A DNA stretch of 64,000 nt from Oceanobacillus sojae (GTDB lineage Bacteria; Bacillota; Bacilli; Bacillales; Amphibacillaceae): positions 156,693 through 220,692 of the forward strand of contig NZ_BJYM01000006.1 in NCBI RefSeq assembly GCF_007991515.1, in the 5' to 3' direction. The notes under the pieces are model-generated. The model saw only the letters and a program-made list of their open reading frames with translations, was not told the DNA's origin and ran no database searches. How positions within the stretch are numbered: position 1 is the stretch's first letter; every line of letters begins with the position of its first letter. This document shows positions 25,169 to 34,404 of the stretch, piece after piece. Made by a program: the position numbers and the translations under genes.

Positions 25169-25927
25169 TTGAAACTGAAAAATAAGGTAGCTATTATAAC
25201 TGGTGCTGGCCCTGGAGGAGGCATCGGTTATACGATAGCAACATCATTTCTGCAAGAGGGTGCGAAAGTATCAATAAATTACTTGGCTAGAAATATCGAG
25301 GAAAAAGAAGCGTTTAAAAAAGAAATGAACCAGTATGGAGACCGGGTAATCATAACAGAAGGAGATATTTCTAAAGAGGATATGGTGCAAACGCTAATTT
25401 CTAATACAATAGAAAACTATGGAAAAATTGATATTTTAGTTAATAGCGCAGGAATTTCTACACCCACACCCATTCATGAAATGGATGCGCTAACATGGAA
25501 CCGTATGATAGAAGTGAATTTAACAAGTATCTTTCTAACAACAAGAGCAGCTGTTCCTTATATGATAGAAAATAAATTTGGGAGAATTATTAATATATCT
25601 TCACAGGTTGCTCAAAAAGGAAGTGTAGAACATAGCCATTATGCAGCTGCTAAAGCCGGGGTTATCGGCTTTACGAAGTCTGTAGCGCTGGAACTCGGGA
25701 AATATGGAATTACAGCAAACTGTATAGCTCCAGGTCCGGTTGAAACACAGCTGATGAATGAAGTAAGTGATGAATGGAAGGAAAACAAGCAAAAAGAATT
25801 AGTGATTCCTCGATTTGGAAAAGTAGAAGAAGTAGCTCCTACTGCTGTTTTTCTGGCTTCGGAACCAGATGGAAATATTTATACAGGCCAAACGCTTGGT
25901 CCGAATTGCGGAGATGTAATGCTCTAA
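25169..25927 (+). CDS. SDR-family oxidoreductase
   Basis: A 252-residue classical SDR: a somewhat Gly-rich cofactor motif (TGAGPGGGIG, about 11-20), NSAG, and the catalytic Ser plus YAAAK. The start is TTG 25169 eight bases after AAGGAG; a GTG at 25160 lies within that site. The C-terminal GQTLGPNCGDVML is unusual but plausible. It probably reduces or oxidises a hydroxyl/keto group of the pathway substrate. Co-transcribed with ridA and the permease. Confidence 0.85.
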   Translation: MKLKNKVAIITGAGPGGGIGYTIATSFLQEGAKVSINYLARNIEEKEAFKKEMNQYGDRVIITEGDISKEDMVQTLISNTIENYGKIDILVNSAGISTPTPIHEMDALTWNRMIEVNLTSIFLTTRAAVPYMIENKFGRIINISSQVAQKGSVEHSHYAAAKAGVIGFTKSVALELGKYGITANCIAPGPVETQLMNEVSDEWKENKQKELVIPRFGKVEEVAPTAVFLASEPDGNIYTGQTLGPNCGDVML

Positions 25928-25977
25928 TGCTTAGAAGATAATTCAGAATGTTCAATTTATATAATGGAGGGATTGTC

Positions 25978-27441
25978 ATGAAAGAAGAAAGAGTTTTAGT
26001 GGAAGGAAAAGAACCCAATAAAAATTTGTATAACTCTGATCTTGCTCCATTAACAGGTGAAAAGAAGAATTGGACCTGGTGGGCTTACGCTACAATTTGG
26101 ATGGGGATTGTCCACAATATTGTTGCATGGGAGGTTGCAGCTCATTTAATGGTGGCAGGAATGAGTTTTTGGCAGGCATTTGCTTGTGTTGCCAGTGCTT
26201 ATTTAGTTGCTTTTATTGCAATTGCATTTAATAGTTATTCAGGCTCAAAATATGGGGTTCCTTTCCCCGTATTAATCCGTGCCAGTTTTGGAACAAAAGG
26301 TGCGCAGATACCAGTATTTATTCGGGCTTGTCTAGGGATATTCTGGTTTGGAGTGCATATGTACATTGGCAGTATCGCTGTTAATGTAATTCTTGCATCT
26401 TCTTTTCCAGCGTGGGATAGCTTAGGGAACATCAATGTTTTAGGTCTTGGATTAAATGAATTTATTGCATTTGTTATCACTTTTTCATTACATGCAATTG
26501 TTATTACACATGGAATGGAACGAGTTAGAAAATTTGAAGCATGGGCAGGGCCGGTAATCATGGTTATTGCAGTTGGTTTAGTATTTTGGGCTGCAAATGT
26601 ATCCGGTGGATTAGGTAATCTGGTTTCCATACCTTCAACCATTTCCAGTGAGGATTTCTGGCCTACGTTCTTTCTTGGAATGACAGCTTTACTAGGTACT
26701 GTAGCAACCCTTATCTTAAATATTTCTGATCTAACCAGATTTTCCAGATCACAAAAGGATCATATTGTAGGGCAAGGAATGGGAATGCCCACGATGTTTA
26801 TCTTATTTTCACTCATGGCACTATTGACTACAGCAGGAACGATGTACGCATTTGATGAACCTGTAACAAATCCAATTTACGTTTTAGCTGGATTTGAAAA
26901 CCCTTTCATAGTGATTGTTGGAGCACTTTCTATTTTAGTATCTACTTTATCGGTAAATGTTGCAACAAATGGGGTGGCAGTTGGATATGATTTAACTAAT
27001 CTGGCTCCATCAAAATTAAATTTCCGTAAATCCGGTGCAATAGCTTTAACCATTGGTGCTATCTCTGCCCCTTGGCTTTGGTATGAAGAAGGTGGAGCGT
27101 TAGATGTAGTTTTGGGAGCAATCGGTGCAACAATGGCTCCAGTACTGGGGATTATGTTAATAGATTTCTTCATTATTCGTAAAATGAACTATAATCTTGC
27201 AAGCTTATTCCGTCATGACGGGATATATGGAGGATGGAATAGAAATGGTTTAATAGCTTTTATAGTAGGTGCTTTAGCTGCATATAGCGGATTAATCATT
27301 CCATCTATTAGTTATCTATATAATTATAACTGGTTTATTGGTGTAGGAGTAGCTGCTGTCACTTATCTTGCTTTAATGTGGTCAAAGAGAACTGCAGTAA
27401 CAGATTCTAAAAAGAAGGACGCAGATAGTAAAGTTATTTAA
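25978..27441 (+). CDS. NCS1-family permease (cytosine/allantoin/hydantoin type)
   Basis: A 487-residue transporter with about 12 membrane spans, typical NCS1 opening (NSDLAPLTGEKKNWTWWAYA) and GVPFPVLIRASFG. NCS1 carriers bring in nucleobases, allantoin or hydantoins with H+ or Na+. Start ATG 25978 is fixed by GGAGG; an ATG at 25948 lacks a binding site. It defines the substrate class of the cluster: a cyclic ureide or nucleobase-like ring. Confidence 0.88.
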   Translation: MKEERVLVEGKEPNKNLYNSDLAPLTGEKKNWTWWAYATIWMGIVHNIVAWEVAAHLMVAGMSFWQAFACVASAYLVAFIAIAFNSYSGSKYGVPFPVLIRASFGTKGAQIPVFIRACLGIFWFGVHMYIGSIAVNVILASSFPAWDSLGNINVLGLGLNEFIAFVITFSLHAIVITHGMERVRKFEAWAGPVIMVIAVGLVFWAANVSGGLGNLVSIPSTISSEDFWPTFFLGMTALLGTVATLILNISDLTRFSRSQKDHIVGQGMGMPTMFILFSLMALLTTAGTMYAFDEPVTNPIYVLAGFENPFIVIVGALSILVSTLSVNVATNGVAVGYDLTNLAPSKLNFRKSGAIALTIGAISAPWLWYEEGGALDVVLGAIGATMAPVLGIMLIDFFIIRKMNYNLASLFRHDGIYGGWNRNGLIAFIVGALAAYSGLIIPSISYLYNYNWFIGVGVAAVTYLALMWSKRTAVTDSKKKDADSKVI

Positions 27442-27485
27442 TAAGGATATGTTTAAAAAGAAAAAAGCATATGGAGGTTTGTATT

Positions 27486-28715
27486 TTGATAAGCAAAGAA
27501 AGATTAGAGCAAAGAATAGAATTACTAGCTCAAATTGGAAAAACCAAAGAAGGCGGAGTCAGCAGAATTGCTTTAACGAAAGAATATAGAGAAGGTCTGG
27601 AGTTAATTAGTGAATGGATGAAAGAAGCGGGATTAAATGTGAGACTGGACCAGGCTGGAAATTTAATTGGCAGAAAAGAAGGAGATGTTCCTGGCTTAAA
27701 GGCTGTTGCATTAGGCTCACATGTTGATTCTGTTGGAAACGGAGGAAAGTATGACGGTACGGTTGGTGTTATTGCTGGCATAGAAGTAGCACAGCATTTA
27801 AAAGAAGAAGGCATTTCTAATATGCGGCCTCTGGAAGTCATAGCTTTTTGCGAAGAGGAAGGTTCCAGATTCCAATCTGGAGGAGTATTTGGCAGCAGAG
27901 CGATGGCAGGCAAGCTAACAAAAGAAGACCTTAAAGTTACGGATAGTAATGGTGATTCCAGATATAAAATATTAAAAGATTTTGGTTTAGATGCAGATAA
28001 TATTGATAAGGCAGTAAGGAAGAATACAGAGTTTGAATTATATCTGGAAATGCATGTGGAACAAGGGCCAATTTTGATTCGTGAGAAGGCTCCGGTTGGC
28101 ATTGTAACAGCTATTACGGGTTTGTCATTAACAGAGGTAGTTTTTGAAGGAGAACCTAACCATGTTGGTGCTACGCCAATGGATTTACGCTACGATGCTT
28201 TATTAGGGGCCAGTGAAACAGCTTTGGCGGTAGAAGAAATTGTGAATAAATCTGGAGGGAATGCTGTGGGGACAGCAGCTACAATGGATGTTCAACCAAG
28301 CCAGGTAAATATTATTCCCGGCAGAGTTTCTACAGTTATTGACATTCGCGATACCGATTTAGAAAGCAGAGAAGCTATTCTCGATACGCTCGAAAAAAGA
28401 ATTAAAGAAATCTGCGAACGCAGGAATTTACAATACACAATAACCAGTAAATTAAAAGCAAATCCTGCCAAATCAGCACCACATATTTTAGAGACGATGC
28501 GGAAAGAAAGCCAGGAGCTTGATATGAAGACGTTTGAAATGCCAAGCGGTGGTGGCCATGATGCACAATTAATGGCAGAAATTACGGACATGGGTATGAT
28601 TTTTATCAGATCTGAAAATGGAAGTCATAATCCTAAAGAATTTGCAAAAGCAGAGGATATTACGTTAGGAACGAACCTGTTAGCAAATACTGCGATTCAT
28701 TATATGAATAAATAA
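27486..28715 (+). CDS. M20 amidohydrolase (N-carbamoyl-amino-acid/allantoate type)
   Basis: A 409-residue metallo-amidohydrolase of the M20 family. Metal ligands H79 and D81 (GSHVDS), D90 (KYDGTVG), the CEEEGSRF Glu pair and a late SGGGHDAQ His region match N-carbamoyl-L-amino acid hydrolase, ureidoglycolate/allantoate amidohydrolase and beta-ureidopropionase-like enzymes. The start is TTG 27486 eight bases after GGAGG. With the adjacent hydantoinase it gives the usual two-step ring opening and decarbamoylation. Confidence 0.88.
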   Translation: MISKERLEQRIELLAQIGKTKEGGVSRIALTKEYREGLELISEWMKEAGLNVRLDQAGNLIGRKEGDVPGLKAVALGSHVDSVGNGGKYDGTVGVIAGIEVAQHLKEEGISNMRPLEVIAFCEEEGSRFQSGGVFGSRAMAGKLTKEDLKVTDSNGDSRYKILKDFGLDADNIDKAVRKNTEFELYLEMHVEQGPILIREKAPVGIVTAITGLSLTEVVFEGEPNHVGATPMDLRYDALLGASETALAVEEIVNKSGGNAVGTAATMDVQPSQVNIIPGRVSTVIDIRDTDLESREAILDTLEKRIKEICERRNLQYTITSKLKANPAKSAPHILETMRKESQELDMKTFEMPSGGGHDAQLMAEITDMGMIFIRSENGSHNPKEFAKAEDITLGTNLLANTAIHYMNK

Positions 28716-28730
28716 ATTAGGAGGCAAAAG

Positions 28731-30116
28731 ATGGCTACAATTATACAGAACGGGATAATAGTGACAGCTTCCGAAACCTTTCAAGCGGACATAAAAATAG
28801 ATAATGGAAAAATTAACATGATATCCAATCAGATTACTGGCAGCAATGAAGATACTATTCTGGATGCAACAAATAAATATGTACTGCCAGGTTTAATTGA
28901 CCCCCATACTCATCTTGGGATTAAAGGAACCCTGGATGCCTTTGAAACAGGAACAAGAGCGGCTGCAGCCGGGGGAATAACTACGATAATAAATTATACA
29001 GATCCAGATAATTCTCAAACCTTTTTAGAAGATTTAACAGAGTGGAAGGAGAAGGCTCAAAATGCTTTAATAGACTATGGCTTTCACTCTATTATAAATA
29101 AATGCGATAAAGATGTACTTGAACAGATTTCTAAATTGCCAGATGAAGGTGTTACATCAATCAAATTATTTATGGCATACAAAGAAAATATGGTGAACGA
29201 TGAAGAATTATATTTATTAATGAAAGCAGCAAAAAAAGCAGGAGTTGTAACCAATATCCATGCTGAAAATGGCAGTGTAATAGATTGTCTTATAGAAGAG
29301 GCATTAAGCAGCAATAATACTAAACCGATTTATCATGCTTATACCAGGCCACCTGCCACCGAAGCAGAAGCAACAGCGAGAGCTTTACGAATTGCTGAAA
29401 TAACGGGAGCACCAGCCTATATTGTTCATATAACTTGTGAGGAAGCTTTAAAAGAATTTGTCAGAGCTAAAGAAAAAGGTGTGAACGCTTTTGGCGAAAC
29501 CTGTCCTCAATATTTAGTTTTGAATGAGGAGTATTTAAAACAAGAAGAGAAAGAAGCAGTTAAGTACATCTGTTCTCCACCACTAAGAACAAATAAGGAT
29601 CAGGAAGCTTTGTGGCATAATATTAAATCCGGTTCTATTTCTACAATTGGTTCTGATCATGCATCACACCCATATGTAAATGGAAAAGAGAACGGTATAA
29701 ATAACTTTACAAAAGCACCAAACGGTTTGCCTGGTATAGAAAGCACTCTGTTATTACTTTATAAATATGGCGTTTGTGAAGGGAAAATTTCCATGTCAAA
29801 GCTTGTTGAAATAACAAGTCAGAATCCAGCTAAGATTTTTGGGTTATATCCTCAGAAGGGTAGTCTTAATGTTGGCAGTGATGGGGATGTAGTGATTCTC
29901 GATCCCAATAAATCCAGTATTATTACGAAAGCATCTCAGAAGCAGAGTACAGAATATAATGTATATGAAGGTATGGAAGTACAGGGGAGTATTGAGTATG
30001 TTTTATCGAGAGGCAAAGTAATTGTTAAAGATAACAAGGTCGTTGGAGAACCTGGGTCTGGAAAATTTTTATACCGAAATAAATTTACGGAACAGTCTCA
30101 AGAAGGGAGACTATAA
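28731..30116 (+). CDS. Dihydropyrimidinase/hydantoinase/allantoinase-family cyclic amidohydrolase
   Basis: A 461-residue cyclic amidohydrolase. H59 and H61 (DPHTHLG), the likely carboxylated K145 (SIKLFMAYK), NIHAEN, VHITCEEA and the SDHAS Asp are all present, so the binuclear Zn site should be intact. Dihydropyrimidinase, D-hydantoinase and allantoinase cannot be told apart by eye. AGGAGG precedes ATG 28731. It opens a cyclic ureide or imide ring that the preceding M20 enzyme can then hydrolyse. Confidence 0.88.
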   Translation: MATIIQNGIIVTASETFQADIKIDNGKINMISNQITGSNEDTILDATNKYVLPGLIDPHTHLGIKGTLDAFETGTRAAAAGGITTIINYTDPDNSQTFLEDLTEWKEKAQNALIDYGFHSIINKCDKDVLEQISKLPDEGVTSIKLFMAYKENMVNDEELYLLMKAAKKAGVVTNIHAENGSVIDCLIEEALSSNNTKPIYHAYTRPPATEAEATARALRIAEITGAPAYIVHITCEEALKEFVRAKEKGVNAFGETCPQYLVLNEEYLKQEEKEAVKYICSPPLRTNKDQEALWHNIKSGSISTIGSDHASHPYVNGKENGINNFTKAPNGLPGIESTLLLLYKYGVCEGKISMSKLVEITSQNPAKIFGLYPQKGSLNVGSDGDVVILDPNKSSIITKASQKQSTEYNVYEGMEVQGSIEYVLSRGKVIVKDNKVVGEPGSGKFLYRNKFTEQSQEGRL

Positions 30117-30119
30117 AGG

Positions 30120-31028
30120 TTGAATATTTTAGTAACAGGCAGTAATGGATTAATTGGCCGTTATTTAGTAAATTTCTTATTACAGCAGAACTTACAGGTT
30201 GTCGGCTATGATATAAATATGATGGAAAACAAGAATATAAAGTCTCCCTATTTTAGTTTTGAACAGGGAAATGTAGATGATTTCTCACGCTTAGCGGCTG
30301 TGTTAGAAAAATATAAAATAGATATTATTGTTCATGGTGGCGGAGTATCACACCCAAAAGGATTTGAAAACTCACCAGATAAGATAATTAATACTAATAT
30401 ACTTGGAACTTCAAATGTGCTTGAAGCAGGAAGACTTTTTCAAATAAAGAAAATTATATATTTAAGCTCAGCAGCAATCTATGGAGATAGTAAAGCAGCA
30501 AAACTCCATGAAGAAACTATTCCAGCACCAGCATCTATCTACGGTGTAACTAAAGTAACAGGAGAATATCTTGCGAAGGTATATTATGAAAAATACGGGA
30601 TGAATATCACATCTCTAAGGATCCCATTTGTTTTTGGAGCTGGAAGGGTAACGCACGACCCAATAAAATATATTCTTGAAAAAGCTTTAAAAGGTGAGAA
30701 TGTAATAGAAGATAAGGGAAAGGATCAAAAGATAGAGTATATTTATGTGAAGGATGTAGTAAATGCCATTTGGTTAACGATCAATAATAAAGAAGCAAAT
30801 GGTTTAACAATAAATATTGGAAAAGGAAATTTAACAAGTACAGAAGAAATAGTTTCTATAATGAAAGAATTATTTCCCGGCACAGTATTTAAAATAGGTC
30901 CAGGTGACTTTGGCTATGATGAAATTCCTCCACTTGATTGTTCAAAAGCAAATGAAGTGCTGGATTTCAACCCTTCATATTCAATTGGTGATGGCATAAA
31001 AGAGTATTATAATCTTTTGAAGAGCTGA
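30120..31028 (+). CDS. NAD-dependent epimerase/dehydratase
   Basis: A 302-residue extended SDR: TGSNGLIG cofactor motif at residues 6-13, GGGVSHP, and the catalytic S...YGVTK (about 140-145). Such enzymes act on nucleotide sugars, but also on sugar acids (uronate dehydrogenase). TTG 30120 starts it, 3 bp after the preceding stop and with GGGAG inside the end of that gene. Sugar-type epimerases are not usual in ureide operons, which hints at a substrate carrying a sugar or a polyhydroxy chain. Confidence 0.82.
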   Translation: MNILVTGSNGLIGRYLVNFLLQQNLQVVGYDINMMENKNIKSPYFSFEQGNVDDFSRLAAVLEKYKIDIIVHGGGVSHPKGFENSPDKIINTNILGTSNVLEAGRLFQIKKIIYLSSAAIYGDSKAAKLHEETIPAPASIYGVTKVTGEYLAKVYYEKYGMNITSLRIPFVFGAGRVTHDPIKYILEKALKGENVIEDKGKDQKIEYIYVKDVVNAIWLTINNKEANGLTINIGKGNLTSTEEIVSIMKELFPGTVFKIGPGDFGYDEIPPLDCSKANEVLDFNPSYSIGDGIKEYYNLLKS

Positions 31029-31059
31029 ATCGAATTTAAAACATTAGCTAAATAAGTTA

Positions 31060-31112
31060 AAGAAAAGATTTTCCATATCGCTGCAGCGATTGGAAGATCT
31101 TTTTCTTTTTGA
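31060..31112 (+). terminator. Terminator of ureide/amide operon
   Basis: AAAGAAAAGATTTTCC pairs with GGAAGATCTTTTTCTTT around a GC-rich inner stem (CGCTGCAGCG), with a T-rich 3' arm. Confidence 0.75.
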
Positions 31113-31183
31113 ATAGGGTAATTTTGCTTCGCTGTTATTTGGTGATTGTTTCGTCCTTAAGCGTTTATCACGGTACTATAATA

Positions 31184-31483
31184 ATGAAGAACTTTGAGGA
31201 TGTCCGAAAAGATTTAGCAAGGGAGAATCCGGAATTATTTATTTCATTGGAAATTGTAGGAAAACGGATTGCTGCCCGGGATAGAAAGGAATTATCTCAA
31301 CGAGAACTATCAAGGTTATCTAATGTACCCCAAAAAACAATTAGCCGAATGGAAAGCGGGAAAGATATACCAAAGCTGGTTACTTTACTAAAATTAGCTC
31401 ATGTTCTTGAACTTGAATTATCTCTTATTGATAAACATGGGGAGGATGAACAGGCAGCATCCATGTCATCTTTTACACATTAA
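31184..31483 (+). CDS. HigA-like XRE antitoxin (orphan)
   Basis: A 99-residue XRE helix-turn-helix protein of the antitoxin type: KELSQRELSRLSNVPQKTISRMESG (about 37-61). The frame extends upstream to 31109 but the family begins at MKNFEDVRKDL (ATG 31184). No clear ribosome binding site is seen, and a TATAAT sits against the start codon. In HigBA-type modules the toxin gene precedes the antitoxin; only a short frame ending at 31203 remains upstream, so the toxin appears lost. Confidence 0.7.
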   Translation: MKNFEDVRKDLARENPELFISLEIVGKRIAARDRKELSQRELSRLSNVPQKTISRMESGKDIPKLVTLLKLAHVLELELSLIDKHGEDEQAASMSSFTH

Positions 31484-31547
31484 AAAAAGAAAAGTTTTTA
31501 AACCAATATATTAATTTTGTTGTTTTGAGTTAAATAACATATTGTAT

Positions 31548-31599
31548 AAAAGATACTCTCTTTCTATGAATTACATAGGAAGAGAGTATCTTTTTTTGT
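31548..31599. terminator. Strong terminator after antitoxin gene
   Basis: AAAGATACTCTCTT-CTATG pairs with CATAG-AAGAGAGTATCTTT, and a run of seven T residues follows on the plus strand. Confidence 0.8.
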
Positions 31600-31692
31600 T
31601 TATAAATATAGGACCTATCATTAATAGATACAAGCTATATTAAAATAAATTACATATATTAGCTTCCCCCAATACCTTATCACTAAACTCTA

Positions 31693-32439
31693 TTAAAGCG
31701 CAGTCCAGCCACCGTCAATCACAAGCTCAGCACCTGTCATAAAACGGGATTCATCTGATGCAAGGAATAGCACACCATATGCAACATCCTCAGGATTTCC
31801 GAAGTAAGGAAGCTGTGTGAATGTTTTATAATAGACTTCTGCATCCTTAAAAGTATCTGCAGTCATTGGTGTTTCAATAATACCTGGATGAACGGAATTT
31901 ACACGAATTTTATCTTTTCCATATTCAACAGCTGCTGATTTTGATAAAGAACGTAATGCACCTTTGGCAGCAGTATATGGACTTGATCCGGCCATACCGA
32001 CAAGTCCGCCGATAGACGAAATATTAATCAGAGAACCACCGCCGGCTTTTTGCATTTCTGGAATCACATATTTCATCCCGATAACACAGCCATTTAAATC
32101 AATATCCATTATTTTATTCCATTCGTCCATTTCCATTTGAGCCATTGTTTTAGGACTGGAAACACCAGCATTATTTACAAGTACATCTACTTTACCGTAG
32201 TGATTTACAGTTTCTTGGATAATCTGTTTCCATTCTTCCTCCGATGTCACATTATGCTTCAAACCGATTGCATCTCCGCCATCCGCTTTAATTTCATTAA
32301 TTACCTCATGTAATACATTATCATTAATATCTGTTGCAACTACTTTTGCTCCTTCTTTTGCGAAAAGCTTTGCTTCTGAAGCTCCCATTCCATTAGCTGC
32401 TCCAGTGATAATAGCTACTTTACCTGTTAAACGGCCCAT
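31693..32439 (-). CDS. SDR-family oxidoreductase
   Basis: A 248-residue classical SDR: TGAANGMG cofactor motif, NNAG, and the catalytic S...YTAAK. It most resembles 3-alpha/20-beta-hydroxysteroid-type or glucose-dehydrogenase-like SDRs. The frame allows ATG 32448, but AAGGA is 8 nt before ATG 32439. Together with the SnoaL-like gene upstream it forms a small minus-strand pair. Substrate unknown. Confidence 0.85.
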   Translation of the reverse strand: MGRLTGKVAIITGAANGMGASEAKLFAKEGAKVVATDINDNVLHEVINEIKADGGDAIGLKHNVTSEEEWKQIIQETVNHYGKVDVLVNNAGVSSPKTMAQMEMDEWNKIMDIDLNGCVIGMKYVIPEMQKAGGGSLINISSIGGLVGMAGSSPYTAAKGALRSLSKSAAVEYGKDKIRVNSVHPGIIETPMTADTFKDAEVYYKTFTQLPYFGNPEDVAYGVLFLASDESRFMTGAELVIDGGWTAL

Positions 32440-32628
32440 GATAATCATCCTTTTTCATTAAGTTAAAATTTGGTTATGGCTTTTTAAGTATCTTTTACGA
32501 AAAACGGTTTATATATTCTGCGGATATTTTCAATATATCTAATATTATTGTGATGTAATAGCTATCTTGTTAGTAATACAAGATATACGAAAAGAAATTA
32601 AAATCACAAGTTTTAAATATTTAATAAA

Positions 32629-33000
32629 CTATAGCTGCTGCATATCATCCGGTCCCCAATAAGCGTGCATAGTAGCAATTTTACCCGCGGAATCAAAAGT
32701 CATTACATCTGTGACATCAATTCGAATAGAATGCCCTTTTTTTTCTGTGTGAACGGCGAAAGTTATGGTTGCTGCATTGCTGTAAGAACCGCGTGGGGAT
32801 ACTAATAATTCTAATTTGGCGCCAGTCATGCTTTCTCTATAGAACGCTTCAATTTCTATACGGCCTGTTTTAGGAGGCGAACCAACAGGGTCTTCTACAC
32901 TTGCTTCATCTGAAAATAAAGACATCAGATGTTCGAGATCGTTGGCATTGAAGGCATCTACATATTCCTGCAATGTTTTTTTCATCGGTAAATTATCCAT
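32629..33000 (-). CDS. SnoaL/NTF2-like (ketosteroid-isomerase fold) protein
   Basis: A 123-residue alpha+beta barrel of the NTF2-like superfamily: YVDAFNANDLEHLMSLFSDEASVEDPVGSPP matches the steroid delta-isomerase-like subgroup. AAAGGAG is 10 nt before ATG 33000. Members bind or isomerise small hydrophobic molecules; no substrate can be named. It is followed on the same strand, after about 190 bp, by the SDR gene, so a joint role is possible. Confidence 0.75.
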   Translation of the reverse strand: MDNLPMKKTLQEYVDAFNANDLEHLMSLFSDEASVEDPVGSPPKTGRIEIEAFYRESMTGAKLELLVSPRGSYSNAATITFAVHTEKKGHSIRIDVTDVMTFDSAGKIATMHAYWGPDDMQQL

Positions 33001-33391
33001 AAATCATACGCTCCTTTACTATGTGGTTCTTTCAATGTCCTTTGAAAGCTGACGGGTAATCTGAATTCAACGCTTGGAGTTATATAGTCTTTACATTTTA
33101 ATTTTAGAAACATCTGCTTTTAGAAAGATGAGTTCCTTTGTATCTTATCTACTAATAAGATACCGTTTTCAAGAATTGTGATTATTAATAGTTAAAAGTA
33201 ACTCTTATTTAAATGTATTATTGATTACTTATACTGTCAATTTTTTCATTTTTAATTATTAATTATCTACATTTGATATCTCTTAACTAATTTAATTTTT
33301 CTTAATATGAGAGCTAGATAAAATTATGAACTACACTTTTATACTTTCACAATCTAACCCTAAAAAGGAAGAATTTCCTTTAGATTAGTGA
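33001..33391. other. Non-coding AT-rich stretch
   Basis: Very AT-rich region between the divergent SnoaL-like gene and the mannose-type PTS operon. I see no gene, repeat or RNA in it; it probably carries the promoter of the minus-strand gene. The regulatory sites of the PTS operon begin at 33392. Confidence 0.5.
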
Positions 33392-33424
33392 AATTTCATT
33401 ATCAATAGTGAAAATAATGAAATT
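33392..33424. promoter_or_regulatory. Inverted repeat, candidate PRD-regulator site
   Basis: AATTTCATTAT (33392-33402) and its exact complement ATAATGAAATT (33414-33424) are separated by 11 bp, just upstream of a cre site and a TATAAA box (33443-33448). It is the best candidate binding site for the regulator encoded at 37091. Confidence 0.5.
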
Positions 33425-33437
33425 GAAAACGATACCA
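33424..33437. promoter_or_regulatory. CcpA cre site
   Basis: TGAAAACGATACCA fits the cre consensus (TGWAANCGNTNWCA) at 13 of 14 positions. Its position just before the -10 region of the mannose-type PTS operon implies carbon catabolite control. Confidence 0.65.
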
Positions 33438-33521
33438 TATGTTATAAAATAAAAGCGTAGTAAAAAAGAGTCGATGTCACTTAAGTATACGCACAAATAA
33501 AATATAGAAAGGAAGAAAAGC

Positions 33522-33950
33522 ATGGCAGATGGATTTGGAATTTTGGTCATGACACACGGAGACTTTGGGAAGGCTGCAATAGAAAGCGCACAATTAATCG
33601 TGGGCGAACAGGAAAACTACGAAACAATCAGCGTTTTTGTTGTAGATAATCTTGATGATCTCAAACAGGAAATGGAGGATAAGGTAGCAAGCCTGGATAC
33701 CTCAAAAGGATTGCTGATCCTTACTGATATTGTTGGGGGAACACCGATTAACTTAGCCAGCAACCTTCTAACAAGAGAAAATACGATGATTGCATCAGGA
33801 GTGAACCTTCCATTATTACTGGAGGTATTAATGAACCGCGGGAAAGAAATCAGTGAATTGGAAGAAGTTATTCAGACAGCTTACGCACAAGGTTTATCCA
33901 TTAGAACAAATAAAGATTTAGAAGGAGACGATGACGATGATTTGCTTTAG
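33522..33950 (+). CDS. PTS EIIA, mannose family
   Basis: A 142-residue EIIA of the mannose/fructose/sorbose family with active H12 in LVMTHGDFG and the conserved ILTDIVGGTPINLAS segment. A very acidic tail (GDDDDDLL) overlaps the EIIB start region. AAAGGAAG before ATG 33522. Separate EIIA and EIIB proteins, rather than a fused EIIAB, are usual for Man-type systems in Firmicutes catabolic operons. Confidence 0.92.
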   Translation: MADGFGILVMTHGDFGKAAIESAQLIVGEQENYETISVFVVDNLDDLKQEMEDKVASLDTSKGLLILTDIVGGTPINLASNLLTRENTMIASGVNLPLLLEVLMNRGKEISELEEVIQTAYAQGLSIRTNKDLEGDDDDDLL

Positions 33951-34404
33951 TAGAATTGACGATAGATTAATCCATGGACAGGTAGTAACAACTTGGGTGA
34001 ATATGCACAAGATTGAACAAATTGTTGTATTAAATGACAAAATTGGAAATGATGCTACGCAAAAAAATATTTTAACAATGGCAGCTCCATCAGGAATTAA
34101 AGTAAGAGCATTTCCGGTGAAGAAGTTTGCTGAAATTATTAAAAAGCAAAAAATTACACGCCGTACGATGCTTCTGTTTACAACAAGTGAGGATGTTTTA
34201 GAGGCTGTAGAAAATGGTGTGCCGGTTGAAGACTTAAACGTTGGCGGAATGCGCTACCGTGAAGGAAGAGAAAAAGTCTCCAAAGCATTGTCTGTTACAC
34301 CGGAAGAAAGAGAAGCATTCAAGGAATTACTTGATAAAGGCCTAAATATAACTGTACAAATGGTTCCTAATGATGAAAAAGTAGATTTGAGGGAGGTCAT
34401 CTAA
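33937..34404 (+). CDS. PTS EIIB, mannose family
   Basis: A 155-residue EIIB with phosphohistidine H13 in RIDDRLIHGQV, the family signature. The frame has an earlier ATG at 33931, but AAGGAG gives normal spacing (9 nt) to ATG 33937. It overlaps the end of the EIIA gene by 14 bp and abuts EIIC. Confidence 0.92.
   Translation: MICFSRIDDRLIHGQVVTTWVNMHKIEQIVVLNDKIGNDATQKNILTMAAPSGIKVRAFPVKKFAEIIKKQKITRRTMLLFTTSEDVLEAVENGVPVEDLNVGGMRYREGREKVSKALSVTPEEREAFKELLDKGLNITVQMVPNDEKVDLREVI

Noticed and set aside
27530..28102. Long minus-strand reading frame (190 codons) opposite the M20 amidohydrolase gene
   Set aside because: Shadow of a well-supported plus-strand gene; Ser/Pro-rich, no ribosome binding site, no recognisable motif.
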